Source of the DNA: Neobacillus rhizosphaerae
GTDB lineage: Bacteria; Bacillota; Bacilli; Bacillales; Cytobacillaceae
NCBI RefSeq assembly: GCF_937468385.1
Contig: NZ_CALBWS010000001.1
Location: 124,001 to 188,000, forward strand
Length of the DNA: 64,000 nucleotides
Direction of reading: 5' to 3'
Shown here: piece by piece, positions 7,266 through 16,360 of the stretch
Numbering within the stretch: the first letter of the stretch is position 1
Layout of the letters: each line of letters starts with the position of its first letter
Notes under the pieces: generated by a model
Database searches by the model: none
What the model was told of the DNA's origin: nothing
The model's input: only the letters and a program-made list of their open reading frames with translations
Translations under genes and position numbers: made by a program

Positions 7266-9332
7266 ATGGAGAAACAAAAAAAGAAATTATCCCATTTTTC
7301 CTTTCGAATGAATTTACTTTTTTTCAGTGTGTTTTTGCTATTCTCTGTACTTATTTTACGATTAGGGTTTGTTCAAATAGTTTATGGGGAAAATTTCAAA
7401 AGGGATTTGGAAAGAAAAGAAGAGTTTACAATCAGTAATCCGGTTCCGAGAGGACATATGTACGATCGTAAGTTCAAAGTGATTGTCGATAATAACCCGA
7501 AAAAAGCGATTACTTTTACAAATGAAGGATTTAGCCAAAAGGAAATGCTTGTAACAGCTGAGAAATTAGCCAAGTTGATTAGTAAAAACACGGACAAGGT
7601 GACGGAAAGGGACATGCAGAATTTTTGGATAATGAAGCATCCGATGCTTGCCAACGAAAAAATCACCCTAAAAGAAAAAGACTTATATGATGCCAAAAAA
7701 ATAACTGACATAGATCTTTATAAGTTAAAATTGGACCGAATCACCAAGGACGAATTAGGTCTATCCGATGAAGAACTTGAGGTGCTAGCGATTTATCGGG
7801 AAATTAGCAGTGGATATAAATTTACACCACAAATCATAAAAAATGAAGATGTTACAGAAAAGGAATTTGCGGTTATAAGCGAAAATCTTCAATTCCTCCC
7901 TGGGGTTGATACGACAACCGATTGGGAACGGTCCTATGGTTTCGGAAATACTTTGAGATCCGTATTAGGGAAGGTGACAAAATCTGACGAAGGGCTTCCT
8001 GCTGAGCAATTGGATTATTATTTGGCACGAGGTTACAGCCGAAACGATCGCATTGGAAAAAGTCAGCTGGAACTACAGTATGAGGATGTTCTTCATGGTA
8101 ATAAATCAAAAATAAATAGTAGTACAAATAATACGGGGAATGTCATTGAAACAAAGCTAATTACCCATGGAAAAAAAGGTAAAGATCTGGTCTTAACCAT
8201 TGATATGGATTTGCAAATGAAGATAGATAAGATTGTCGAAGAGGAGCTTTGGGCCGCAAAGAAATCACCAGGTACTAAACTAACAGACCGAGCCTACGTC
8301 GTCTTGATGGATCCACGAACAGGTGAAGTCTTAACGATGTCAGGAAAAAAAATTGTTAAAAACAACGAGACTGGCGCGTCAGAAATGGAAGATGACGCAC
8401 TCGGAACCTTTACCACTACATATAACGTTGGTTCTGCAGTAAAGGGGGCAACCATTTTAACCGGTTATAAAACAGGAGCAATATCTCCTGGTACTCCATT
8501 TGATGATGCCGGGATAAAAATAAAGGATACCCCGCTTAAAAAGTCATATGCTTATTTAGGAAAATTAGATGAAATCGAAGCATTAAAGAAATCTTCCAAT
8601 GTTTATATGTTTCAAACGGCGATTAAAATTGGAAAAGGGCGATATGAATTTGATCAGCCATTGAGTTTTAGTAATAAGAATGCCTTCGAGGATATTAGGA
8701 ACTCCTTTGCATCCTTTGGTCTTGGAGCAAGAACAGGAATTGATTTACCAAATGAGCAGACCGGATTTAAAGGTCAAAGTAAACTGCCCGGTTATTTGCT
8801 CGACCTTGTCATCGGTCAATATGATACCTATTCGGCGATGCAGCTAGCCCAGTATGTTTCAACCATTGCAAATGGCGGCTATCGAATGCAGCCGCATGTA
8901 GTGAAACAAATCCGTGAGCCTGCATTTGAATCCAATGAACTTGGAACGGTCGCCGAAGAAATCCATCCTACCGTCCTTAATACGATTGATGTAAAGAAGG
9001 AATGGATGAATCGTGTCCAAATTGGCTTTAAAAAGGTGATGCAGGAACCAGAGGGAACTGCCTATAAATTCTTTGAAGGTGCCACTTACTCACCTGCAGG
9101 AAAAACGGGGACGGCCGAAGCTTTTTATGATGGTCCCTTACGCAGTAATTATGGTAAGGATCCACCTCCTGTTATGAATTTAAGCCTAGTAAGCTATGCC
9201 CCAAGCACAAATCCCGAAGTAGCAATGGCCGTTTTGGTTCCTTGGGCATACGAAGGAACGGTAGATAACCGTGCAAGTCTCAAGATTGGCCGTCGGGTTA
9301 TGGATACCTATTTTCAATTGAAAAGTCAATAA
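7266..9332 (+). CDS. Class B penicillin-binding protein (PbpA/PbpH-like transpeptidase)
   Basis: A 688-residue monofunctional transpeptidase with a single N-terminal membrane anchor (about 16-38), a dimerisation domain beginning NPVPRGHMYDR, and a penicillin-binding domain. Catalytic motifs: SxxK as SAVK (Ser about 390), SxN as SSN, and KTG as GKTGTAE (Lys about 613). Length and the motif around the active serine (VGSAVKGATILTGYKTG) resemble B. subtilis PbpA and PbpH, which crosslink lateral-wall peptidoglycan during elongation. The ribosome-binding site AAGGATG precedes ATG 7266. The gene is monocistronic and ends in a shared bidirectional terminator. Confidence 0.93.
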   Translation: MEKQKKKLSHFSFRMNLLFFSVFLLFSVLILRLGFVQIVYGENFKRDLERKEEFTISNPVPRGHMYDRKFKVIVDNNPKKAITFTNEGFSQKEMLVTAEKLAKLISKNTDKVTERDMQNFWIMKHPMLANEKITLKEKDLYDAKKITDIDLYKLKLDRITKDELGLSDEELEVLAIYREISSGYKFTPQIIKNEDVTEKEFAVISENLQFLPGVDTTTDWERSYGFGNTLRSVLGKVTKSDEGLPAEQLDYYLARGYSRNDRIGKSQLELQYEDVLHGNKSKINSSTNNTGNVIETKLITHGKKGKDLVLTIDMDLQMKIDKIVEEELWAAKKSPGTKLTDRAYVVLMDPRTGEVLTMSGKKIVKNNETGASEMEDDALGTFTTTYNVGSAVKGATILTGYKTGAISPGTPFDDAGIKIKDTPLKKSYAYLGKLDEIEALKKSSNVYMFQTAIKIGKGRYEFDQPLSFSNKNAFEDIRNSFASFGLGARTGIDLPNEQTGFKGQSKLPGYLLDLVIGQYDTYSAMQLAQYVSTIANGGYRMQPHVVKQIREPAFESNELGTVAEEIHPTVLNTIDVKKEWMNRVQIGFKKVMQEPEGTAYKFFEGATYSPAGKTGTAEAFYDGPLRSNYGKDPPPVMNLSLVSYAPSTNPEVAMAVLVPWAYEGTVDNRASLKIGRRVMDTYFQLKSQ

Positions 9333-9339
9333 CAGAAAT

Positions 9340-9378
9340 GGAATTGGGCGCCATGTTCGGCGCCTTCAATTCCTTTTT
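9340..9378. terminator. Bidirectional terminator between PBP gene and pucE
   Basis: A long stem (GGAATTG-GGCGCC with GGCGCC-CAATTCC) ends in TTTTT on the plus strand. It lies between two convergent genes and overlaps the last codons of pucE. Confidence 0.85.
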
Positions 9379-9821
9379 AACACTGATTTCACAGCTTTCT
9401 CAATTTCGATATAGCTCGTGCAGCGGCAGATATTCGATTCAAGCCACTCTTTAATGGTTGTATCGTCGGCATCTGGATACTGCTCTATCAATGAGTGGCA
9501 GTTCATAATAAAACCCGGTGTACAATAGCCGCATTGAAAGGCAAAGTTTTCGATAAACGCCTGTTGAATGGGCGCTTGTTTCAGTCCTTCAATCGAGGTT
9601 ATCTTTTTCCCAACCGCCTCCACGACAAGCATCAAACATGATTTCATCGGCCATCCATCAACATTCACCGTACAGGCACCGCAATCACCATTTAAACACC
9701 CAGGTTTTGCCCCAGTTAACCCAAGCTTTCCCCTTAAGGCATTTAATAGGGTATCGGCAGACCTGACTGTAACAATTCGACTGTCACCATTTATATCCAA
9801 CATAATTGTATGAGATTTCAC
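9366..9821 (-). CDS. pucE: Xanthine dehydrogenase iron-sulfur subunit
   Basis: The 151-residue [2Fe-2S] subunit of a molybdenum hydroxylase. An N-terminal plant-type ferredoxin domain has the motif CLNGDCGACTV and a later Cys (KSCLM). A C-terminal four-helix domain binds the second cluster through CGYCTPG and ICRCTSY. In B. subtilis, PucE passes electrons from the molybdopterin subunit to FAD during hypoxanthine and xanthine oxidation. It starts at GTG 9821 behind GGGGGAGAG. It is the last gene of a minus-strand puc cluster whose catalytic subunit is broken, so its present function is doubtful. Confidence 0.9.
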   Translation of the reverse strand: MKSHTIMLDINGDSRIVTVRSADTLLNALRGKLGLTGAKPGCLNGDCGACTVNVDGWPMKSCLMLVVEAVGKKITSIEGLKQAPIQQAFIENFAFQCGYCTPGFIMNCHSLIEQYPDADDTTIKEWLESNICRCTSYIEIEKAVKSVLKRN

Positions 9822-9847
9822 GTTCCACTCTCCCCCAAAATAATAAG

Positions 9848-10690
9848 CTATCTAACCCTCACTCCATCCAATGCAGCCATCACATCCAATAACAAATTTT
9901 TGAGCACAAAGAGCCTATATTTTGCCGATCCCTCTACATCCTCTAAGATGGGCGTTGGCATTACCGCAAGAGCCCTATCAATTCTTGCTTCAACCGACTG
10001 CCCCCTGTTATTTAAGGAAGCCTCTACCTCCTTGGAGCGAAATGGAAAAGGACACAACCCACTTATCGCGACACGTATCTCCCGATCAATTTTCAATGCA
10101 GCCATCGTAATTAACGGGTATCCAGTTTCCCATTGCTGACGGCGTTTGACACTAAAATAGGGTGCTCCAATAAACTGGGTCTCAGTTGCTACTTGAACAA
10201 GAAATTCACCTTTCTTCAACCTGAGTTGTTCTTGAAAGATCTCATTTATTGGGATGATCTTCTCTCCATCTGGGCCGATAATTAACACTTGACTGTCTGC
10301 TAGTAAAAACGGCAAAACGGCTTCACGGTAAAAAATCTGTGCACAAATATTTCCGCCTAAAGTTATTTTTACGCGGGCTGTATGGTCAGCAACTTCGCTA
10401 ACTGTTTTCGTTAATAAAGGAAAAAGATTGGCTTCCTCAATTCTTGTAAGGGAGAGGCTACTCCCTAGGAACAAATGATCTCCACTTACCTGCATCACCT
10501 TACATTCTGCAATATCCTTAATATCTATGACGGCTTCGGTATAAGCCAAATTGATTCTGCCTAGTGTAATTAATTCTGTTCCACCTGAAAAAAACATAGG
10601 CTGTTTGCCTTGCTGGTCTAAATCCTGATATAAATCGACGGCCTCCTTCATTGTTTTAGGCGTATAATAATCAAAGTTAAAAGGCAGCAT
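9848..10690 (-). CDS. pucC: Xanthine dehydrogenase FAD-binding subunit
   Basis: A 280-residue FAD-binding subunit of the xanthine dehydrogenase family (CoxM/XdhB-like). The N-terminal segment FDYYTPKTMKEAVDLY and the FAD-contact motifs FFSGGTEL and LGGNICAQ are present, as is the C-terminal CO dehydrogenase flavoprotein domain (about 170-280). I placed the start at ATG 10690, where AAGGAGGCGAA gives a proper ribosome-binding site; a longer frame to 10717 translates that site. It normally binds the iron-sulfur and molybdopterin subunits. The upstream neighbour is the truncated molybdopterin subunit. Confidence 0.9.
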   Translation of the reverse strand: MLPFNFDYYTPKTMKEAVDLYQDLDQQGKQPMFFSGGTELITLGRINLAYTEAVIDIKDIAECKVMQVSGDHLFLGSSLSLTRIEEANLFPLLTKTVSEVADHTARVKITLGGNICAQIFYREAVLPFLLADSQVLIIGPDGEKIIPINEIFQEQLRLKKGEFLVQVATETQFIGAPYFSVKRRQQWETGYPLITMAALKIDREIRVAISGLCPFPFRSKEVEASLNNRGQSVEARIDRALAVMPTPILEDVEGSAKYRLFVLKNLLLDVMAALDGVRVR

Positions 10691-10692
10691 TA

Positions 10693-10971
10693 CTAGTTCG
10701 CCTCCTTTGCCTTCCAAATCAACTCTGGAGTCAGGGGCAGGTTGTGTAGTGAAACACCCGCTGCCAGCGACAAGGCATTCCCATTCGGATATTTATAGCC
10801 ATAGGCAATATCTTTAAAATGAAGTCCAATGGATGGATCATCCCTAAAAAAAACCCTGCTACCTGCGATTTCAAGGTCTTCTTTTGGAGCTCTTAATACA
10901 CATGCAGCCACTTCTTTCAACTGATTTTCGAGCGACTCCTTGCGGAAAACACCCTTTCCAATTACCTCCAT
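10693..10971 (-). pseudogene. pucD: Remnant of xanthine dehydrogenase molybdopterin subunit
   Basis: A 92-residue reading frame corresponding to pieces of the ~750-residue PucD large subunit. The first ~65 residues (LKEVAACVLRAPKEDLEI, then FRDDPSIGLHFKDIAYGYKY) resemble an internal stretch of molybdenum hydroxylases. The last ~20 (AGVSLHNLPLTPELIWKA) resemble the extreme C-terminus. The join after YPNGNAL implies loss of roughly 270 residues in frame, and everything upstream of the fragment is also missing. No molybdopterin-binding or catalytic Glu motif remains. A ribosome-binding-like GGGAGGGGGGG precedes ATG 10971. The assignment relies on my memory of the family. Confidence 0.72.
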
Positions 10972-11609
10972 GGCCCCCCCTCCCGTTCCATTAATGAAGC
11001 CCAAATAACAAGCACTTCCTGATAATCCTCATTCGTATCGACATCAAAAAAAGACACATCTTTCTCCGATTCCATTCGTTTACCGCTAAATTTATCAGCA
11101 CCTCGAATCAAATTCCTTGCACCTTGATCCCCCTCTAATTCTGTAATGATGGGAAACAGGCAGTTCGAAAAATAGACAGGAGGCTTCGGAATTCCTCTGT
11201 GCAAATACGAAATATAGGCATAGTCTTGAAAAGTTCGAGATTCATCCACTAATTTATTTATCATTTCAATGGTGACAAAAGGCTGATCCGCAAGCAGAAC
11301 CACCACCCCTGTTGCCGCTAAATCCGCCGCGGCCTTCACCCCTGCTTTAAGCGAAGCACTTTGTCCTTTGTCAGCATCCTCACATGCTAACACTCGCAAA
11401 TTTTTTCTTTTTGAAAAAGGAGTCAACCAGCGAAGAGAATCTCCCTTTCGAGTGACGGCGATAGTGACATCCAGCCTTGATTCAAGCGCCGCCAGTAATG
11501 CCATACTACCCAAATAATGATTAGCTACTGGTAAATTCAACTTCTGACTGCCCATCCTGCTGCTCTTCCCTGCTGCAAGATAAATACCGACTAATCTGAA
11601 ATTGTCCAT
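10962..11609 (-). CDS. pucB: MobA-like nucleotidyltransferase for molybdenum cofactor maturation
   Basis: A 215-residue nucleotidyltransferase of the MobA/MocA fold. It has the N-terminal nucleotide-binding motif LAAGKSSRMGSQKL and the metal-binding segment VLLADQPFV. In B. subtilis, PucB is needed for xanthine dehydrogenase activity, presumably by attaching a nucleotide to the molybdenum cofactor. It starts at ATG 11609 behind GTGGAG, overlaps the end of pucA by 19 bp, and overlaps the first codons of the pucD remnant. Confidence 0.88.
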   Translation of the reverse strand: MDNFRLVGIYLAAGKSSRMGSQKLNLPVANHYLGSMALLAALESRLDVTIAVTRKGDSLRWLTPFSKRKNLRVLACEDADKGQSASLKAGVKAAADLAATGVVVLLADQPFVTIEMINKLVDESRTFQDYAYISYLHRGIPKPPVYFSNCLFPIITELEGDQGARNLIRGADKFSGKRMESEKDVSFFDVDTNEDYQEVLVIWASLMEREGGPWR

Positions 11610-12607
11610 AAGAGCTCCACTCTTTCATGCAAAGGCTTTCTCCACACTTCAATCATTTCAGCCATGACACTCACTGCAATTTCAACTGGACCCTTTGCTC
11701 CAATTGCAGCACCTATTGGTGAAAAGATTGAACTTGGAATATGGTCACGATTTAGTAGCTTTTTTGTTCTTTTCCTTGGACCTAGAACACCTAAATATCT
11801 AATATTCTTATTTAATAATGACAATAAAAATTCTTGATCCCTTTGAAAGTGATGCGACATTATTACCACAAAATCATAGGGTGAAAAAGATATTTGTTTT
11901 AAAAGCGCATCTGGAAAGCCAACGATAATCCTGTCCGCCGTTGGAAAGTGTTGTTTCTGACAATACTGTTCCCGCCAATCGCAGACGGTTACCGAAAACC
12001 CCGTTTCTGCGGCTAATGATACAAGGGGGCGAGCATCGGGCCCTGCCCCGAAAATAATCAACCGTGGCTTGGGCTGGTACGTATGCTGATAAAAGGTCAA
12101 TGCCCCCTCTACCCTTATTCCGCTTTTCGAGGTGAATTCAATAACAGGAATTGGCCCAGACCAATTTCCAAAGGGTTCACCTTCCTCCTCAATAAAAACA
12201 TACTCCCCCAATTTATCTAGTTTTTTTAAACCTATCACCGGTTTATGTCTATCCAGTAATCTTTTTACTAATAGAAAATCCTCTGTTAATTTTTCCGTAA
12301 CCAGCTCAAGTAAAATATCAATCGTTCCATTACAACCTGCGCCCTGACCCCAGCCCATATCGTCTTCCTCAAACATGTCATATTGAAGGATTATAGCCTC
12401 ATTCTTTTGAAATACCTCCGCCGCTCGTATGGCTAAATCTGTTTCTAGGCAGCCGGCACTTAACAATCCTGCGTGGCTTCCATCTTCAAAAAACATCATC
12501 GAAGAGCCTTCCCTTTTATATGCAGACCCTTTCACACGAACGATCGTTGCTAACACCTTTTCCCCTGGGTGTTCCATTACGTCTAACATTTGATAAAAAT
12601 CCTCCAC
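11591..12607 (-). CDS. pucA: XdhC/CoxI-family cofactor insertion protein
   Basis: A 338-residue XdhC-family protein that binds molybdenum cofactor and inserts it into xanthine dehydrogenase. The N-terminal XdhC domain has VRVKGSAYKREGSSM and LLSAGCLETDLA. The C-terminal Rossmann domain has LIIFGAGPDARPLVSLA, a nucleotide-binding glycine motif, and the family segment IGAAIGAKGPVEIAVSV. GTG 12607 is preferred because AGGTGGGGG lies about 6 bases before it. It is the first gene of the minus-strand puc cluster. The B. subtilis cluster is induced by allantoin through PucR; no pucR is present in the window. Confidence 0.88.
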   Translation of the reverse strand: MEDFYQMLDVMEHPGEKVLATIVRVKGSAYKREGSSMMFFEDGSHAGLLSAGCLETDLAIRAAEVFQKNEAIILQYDMFEEDDMGWGQGAGCNGTIDILLELVTEKLTEDFLLVKRLLDRHKPVIGLKKLDKLGEYVFIEEEGEPFGNWSGPIPVIEFTSKSGIRVEGALTFYQHTYQPKPRLIIFGAGPDARPLVSLAAETGFSVTVCDWREQYCQKQHFPTADRIIVGFPDALLKQISFSPYDFVVIMSHHFQRDQEFLLSLLNKNIRYLGVLGPRKRTKKLLNRDHIPSSIFSPIGAAIGAKGPVEIAVSVMAEMIEVWRKPLHERVELLWTISD

Positions 12608-12738
12608 GCAGTTCCCCCACCTCAAACACAAAAATTCCTACTATATTTATATTAATGAGGAAGCTATTCCTAGAATGATTAATTTTTCATGAACCGATTA
12701 CATAAATTTATTTATAAAAAGATCTGAAGGAGCTGGTT

Positions 12739-14283
12739 ATGATGAAATTGACAGAATTTAAAGACCCACTGCCAATTCCTCCAGTATTAAAACCAAGGTG
12801 GAAATCAGGAGAATATACGTATTATGAAATAACCATGAAGGAAACACAGCAATTGCTACATAGTGAATTACCTAAAACAACAATTTGGGGATATGAAGGG
12901 ATATATCCGGGACCAACCATTGAAGTAGAAACAGGTGAAAGAGTATATGTAAAATGGAAGAATGAACTGCCTGAAAGGCATCTTTTACCGATTGATCACA
13001 CTGTACATGGTGCCGAAAAGGAGAAACCAGCTGTACGCACCGTTGTCCATCTTCATGGCGGAAGAACAGAGCCCAATAGTGATGGTTACCCTGATGCGTG
13101 GTTCACAAAGGGATTCATAGTAAAAGGTCCCTTTTTTCAAAAAGAAATTTATCATTACATTAATCAGCAAAGCGCAAGGACACTCTGGTACCACGATCAT
13201 GCCATCGGGCTGACGCGATTAAATATTTATGCCGGACTGGCAGGATTTTATTTCATCAGGAATAGCCATGAACGTTCATTCAATCTCCCTAGCGGTCCTT
13301 TTGAAGTCCCATTACTGCTTCAAGATCGATCATTTCATGTAGATGGTTCGTTATCGTATCCAGAACAGCCTGAAAACAATGGTTCTGGCATCTATCCGTC
13401 CATTATTGCGTCTTTTTTTGGTAATACAATTCTTGTCAATGGGAAGGTGTGGCCATTTCTTGAGGTAGAACCGAGAAAATATCGATTTCGACTATTAAAT
13501 GCGGCAAATGCTCGCTTTTTTCGTTTGACTCTTGATTCAGGTCAGTTGTTCTATCAAATCGGAACAGATAGCGGTTTTCTGGAACGCCCGATTGGCGTAG
13601 GCTCATTACTGCTCGCACCTGCAGAACGACTGGATGTCATCATTAATTTTTCTAATATGGAAGGAAAATCAATTGTTGTGAAAAATGATGCACCGACACA
13701 CTTCCCGAATGGTGATCCAGTTGACCCAAAAACTACTGGAATCGTCATGGAGTTTCGAGTATCGCAGCCTCTTTCGGGCATTGATACGAGCGTCATCCCT
13801 GCCTATATGGGGCCAATTAAATGGCTGCACGCAAATACTGCCCAAAGGCAGAGATTTCTAGAATTAAGTGAGGAAAAGGACCAATTTGGAAGATCGCTTT
13901 TTCTACTTGACAAGAAAACCTGGGATGACCCTATCACTGAAAATCCGCTTGCCCACTCAACCGAGATTTGGAGTTTTATCAACACAAATGAGGATGATCA
14001 TCCTATTCATGTGCATCTTGTTCAATTTCAAATTCTTGAGCGACGCGCATTCAATGTTGAATATTATAAAAAAACGAAGCATATCAAATATACAGGAGCA
14101 CCAATTCAGCCAGATTTTTCAGAACGTGGTTGGAAGGATACAGTAAGATGCCCTCCAGGTCTAGTTACCAGCATCATCATCCCGTTTTTCCCATACACAG
14201 GGCAATATGTTTGGCATTGTCATATGTTAGAGCATGAAGATTATGAGATGATGCGGCCTTACCGGGTGCTTCCGCCACCATGA
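12739..14283 (+). CDS. cotA: Spore-coat multicopper oxidase (CotA laccase)
   Basis: A 514-residue multicopper oxidase, almost the same length as B. subtilis CotA (513). It has no signal peptide, as expected for a coat protein assembled from the mother cell. Copper ligands are visible: VVHLHGG (about 104), LWYHDHA (about 152), HPIHVHLVQF (about 419) and WHCHMLEHEDYEMM (about 491). The last includes the type 1 copper His, Cys and Met. CotA oxidises phenolics and bilirubin and makes the brown spore pigment. GAAGGAG lies 6 bases before the ATG, with a second ATG directly after it. It is monocistronic with its own terminator. Confidence 0.95.
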   Translation: MMKLTEFKDPLPIPPVLKPRWKSGEYTYYEITMKETQQLLHSELPKTTIWGYEGIYPGPTIEVETGERVYVKWKNELPERHLLPIDHTVHGAEKEKPAVRTVVHLHGGRTEPNSDGYPDAWFTKGFIVKGPFFQKEIYHYINQQSARTLWYHDHAIGLTRLNIYAGLAGFYFIRNSHERSFNLPSGPFEVPLLLQDRSFHVDGSLSYPEQPENNGSGIYPSIIASFFGNTILVNGKVWPFLEVEPRKYRFRLLNAANARFFRLTLDSGQLFYQIGTDSGFLERPIGVGSLLLAPAERLDVIINFSNMEGKSIVVKNDAPTHFPNGDPVDPKTTGIVMEFRVSQPLSGIDTSVIPAYMGPIKWLHANTAQRQRFLELSEEKDQFGRSLFLLDKKTWDDPITENPLAHSTEIWSFINTNEDDHPIHVHLVQFQILERRAFNVEYYKKTKHIKYTGAPIQPDFSERGWKDTVRCPPGLVTSIIIPFFPYTGQYVWHCHMLEHEDYEMMRPYRVLPPP

Positions 14284-14445
14284 CTAGATTTATGTAGGGA
14301 TTCCTAAAGACTTTTTATTTGATAACTATTTCTTAAACTATTAATCTTTCTTTCATAGTTTGTTCATATTTATTGTTTAAGATATAAACAGGTTCACAGA
14401 TGAACCTTTAACCTCCGCCCCCCTTTATATAGATTAGCTTAAATG

Positions 14446-14472
14446 CCCGGCATAATTGCCGGGTAATTTTTT
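14446..14472 (+). terminator. Intrinsic terminator of cotA
   Basis: Perfect stem CCCGGCA / TGCCGGG with a TAAT loop, followed by TAATTTTTT. Confidence 0.88.
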
Positions 14473-14569
14473 GTTCTATTGTCATCTATACTTCCAACAA
14501 ACATTGTCAATAACAATAGAATTCACCATTGCTGTAAAACAAAAATGATTTCAATGTCCCAAAGAATTT

Positions 14570-15196
14570 TTAATTAATTTGATTTTTTTGCGAATTTCGA
14601 TATATGACTATTAAATTAATTAGGAAAATAAACAGCATATAGAGACCATATAAACCAATAGAATATAGCTTATTGCTGTTAAACGATGCCCCTGCATAGG
14701 ACAAAATGAGAATATTAGGGATTTTCCCAATTGTAGAGGCGGAGAAAAAAATGAGCCATCTGACGTTACTTAATCCACAAATAAGATTAACAACTGACGC
14801 TGGGATAATGGGAATAAACCGGCAGGTCAAAATAGCCATAAAGGAATGACGATTCAAAAATCCTTGGTACTCCTGAACTTTCGGATATTTTACTATCTTT
14901 TCCTGGGCAAAATCCCGAAAACCAAACCTGCTTAAAAAGAAGAAGCCCATCGTTCCTGCCATCGCGCCTGTCAATGAAATGGCCACTCCCTGTGCCACAC
15001 CAAAGACAGCACCAATTATTCCCCCTAATATGGGAAACGGAATAATAGGAAAAAAGACACAAATCGCAACCAATAACATGCTGAGATAAATGGATATGGT
15101 TCCACCTTGTTTAATAAGAACGATCAATTCATCCTTTTGAAAAAAGCCAATCGCAATAATTAAAAGCACTAAACTAAAACTAATGAATTTTTTCAT
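14570..15196 (-). CDS. VTT-domain (TVP38/TMEM64, DedA-like) membrane protein
   Basis: A 208-residue polytopic membrane protein. It has five to six helices and the VTT/SNARE-associated family signature: the glycine-rich FPILGGIIGAVFG, then FFFLSRFGFRD, and the conserved CRFIPIIPASVVNL with Arg and Pro residues inside a re-entrant segment. Related proteins (YtxB, YdjX, DedA) act in lipid scrambling or undecaprenyl-phosphate recycling. Which role applies here cannot be told. ATG 15196 follows AAAGGAGGG by about 6 bases; an in-frame GTG two codons earlier abuts it. Confidence 0.87.
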   Translation of the reverse strand: MKKFISFSLVLLIIAIGFFQKDELIVLIKQGGTISIYLSMLLVAICVFFPIIPFPILGGIIGAVFGVAQGVAISLTGAMAGTMGFFFLSRFGFRDFAQEKIVKYPKVQEYQGFLNRHSFMAILTCRFIPIIPASVVNLICGLSNVRWLIFFSASTIGKIPNILILSYAGASFNSNKLYSIGLYGLYMLFIFLINLIVIYRNSQKNQIN

Positions 15197-15269
15197 CGTC
15201 ACCCTCCTTTTCCTATTAGCGAAAAAATCCGCCGTTATCGGATTTCTATTTGATTAGGAATTGAGGTAA

Positions 15270-15469
15270 TCAAATGGTGACAGTTATGCCATGCCCTTCT
15301 TCACTGTCGATTACGATTTTTCCATTGTACATTCAATGAAAGGAAAACTTGCCATTAATCCAAGACAAATCCCTTTTTCCTTCGTTGCATAATAGGGTTT
15401 TCCATTCTTTGATAATCTATCTTGTGATATACCATCCGTATGGTCATCGATGTCCGATAAAAAAGATAC
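15270..15469 (-). pseudogene. Decayed C-terminus of a sporulation-type histidine kinase
   Basis: No open frame spans this region, but two frames joined at about 15320 read as the end of a histidine-kinase ATPase domain. First come DIDDHTDGISQDRLS and PYYATKEKGICLGLMAS, matching the D-G-GI and TKEKGTGLGLM motifs of Kin-type kinases. In a shifted frame follows YNGKIVIDSEEGHGITVTI and a stop. The G2 box has a Cys in place of Gly, and there are a frameshift and a premature stop. The rest of the kinase is gone. The remaining intergenic sequence (15197-15269 and 15470-15537) shows nothing else. Confidence 0.72.
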
Positions 15470-15537
15470 TTTTATAAGTATAAAGCTAAAATTACATTTC
15501 TTAAAGTATTAGAATTCTAATTTTCGGAAAATTGAGA

Positions 15538-15566
15538 AGCCCTTCATCGGTTAATGAAAGGCCTCG
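15538..15566 (-). terminator. Probable terminator of LysM/NlpC-P60 gene
   Basis: On the minus strand, GCCTTTCAT pairs with ATGAAGGGC about 10 bases after the stop. The following tract (TTCTCAATTTTCC) is only moderately U-rich. Confidence 0.55.
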
Positions 15567-15577
15567 CTGTATTTCTA

Positions 15578-16360
15578 TTAAAATGCGGTTCTAGCACCAA
15601 GGTATCTTGGTTTCCAATAGGAATTTGTCATATCTGCAATCGACACACCTGATGACCCGGCCTGAATGAATTTGTTATTCCCTAAATAAATTCCCACATG
15701 AGACGCACCAGCAGCGTATGTTTCAAAAAAGACAAGATCGCCTGGATTGGGGGTAGCACTAACCTTTAATCCAGACCACTGTAAAGCAGCTGTTCGTGGA
15801 ATAGTGATTCCCACTTTATTAAACACATAGCTGGTAAATCCACTGCAATCAAAACCAGCAGGAGTATTTCCTCCCCATAGGTAAGGTGTCCCAATATATT
15901 TATTTGCTTCGTTCATCACCAATTGTGCCTTTGAAACTGTTTTTACAGAGGACTTTACCAATAGCCTCTGTCCCACATATATAGTATCAGAGGTTAATCC
16001 ATTTAAACTTTTTATATCTGTTACAGTAGTACCATACGTTTTGGCAATTCCTGATAAAGTATTGCCGGAATTTACTAAATAAGTAATGGCAGTATCACTG
16101 GAAGCCGTTGTGGCAGGTGTTGCTGTTTCATGGCTGTGTGGTGCTAGTAATGATAGTTTCTGATTTACATAGATGGTGTCAGTTGTCAGCTGATTCCAAG
16201 ACTTCATATCAGCAATCGATACTTGTTTCGCTTGCGAGATTTTCCAAAGGGTGTCTCCTGGTTGGACTGTATAAATATTCTCATGTGCACTTGCTGGCCC
16301 TGCAAAAGTGGAAATCAGGATTCCTGCGACTGTAGTGGCTGTCAGTAGATGTTTTTTCAT
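15578..16360 (-). CDS. Secreted LysM-NlpC/P60 cell-wall endopeptidase (LytE/LytF-like)
   Basis: A 260-residue D,L-endopeptidase predicted to cut the gamma-D-Glu-meso-diaminopimelate bond of peptidoglycan. A signal peptide (1-25, ending PASA) is followed by two LysM repeats (about 29-72 and 93-135, each ending DTIYVNQKL or DTIYVGQRL) and a C-terminal NlpC/P60 domain. Catalytic Cys is about 172 in FDCSGF, and the His lies in ASHVGIYLG. It has one LysM fewer than B. subtilis LytE (three). ATG 16360 has AAAGGAG upstream. The 380-bp gap up to 16741 contains no gene I can support; I saw no clear WalR or SigI site. Confidence 0.92.
   Translation of the reverse strand: MKKHLLTATTVAGILISTFAGPASAHENIYTVQPGDTLWKISQAKQVSIADMKSWNQLTTDTIYVNQKLSLLAPHSHETATPATTASSDTAITYLVNSGNTLSGIAKTYGTTVTDIKSLNGLTSDTIYVGQRLLVKSSVKTVSKAQLVMNEANKYIGTPYLWGGNTPAGFDCSGFTSYVFNKVGITIPRTAALQWSGLKVSATPNPGDLVFFETYAAGASHVGIYLGNNKFIQAGSSGVSIADMTNSYWKPRYLGARTAF

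Noticed and set aside
12660..12720. Sigma-K promoter before cotA
   Set aside because: CATAAATTTA resembles the -10 CATA-N3-TA but misses the last bases, and no matching -35 AC lies at the right spacing.
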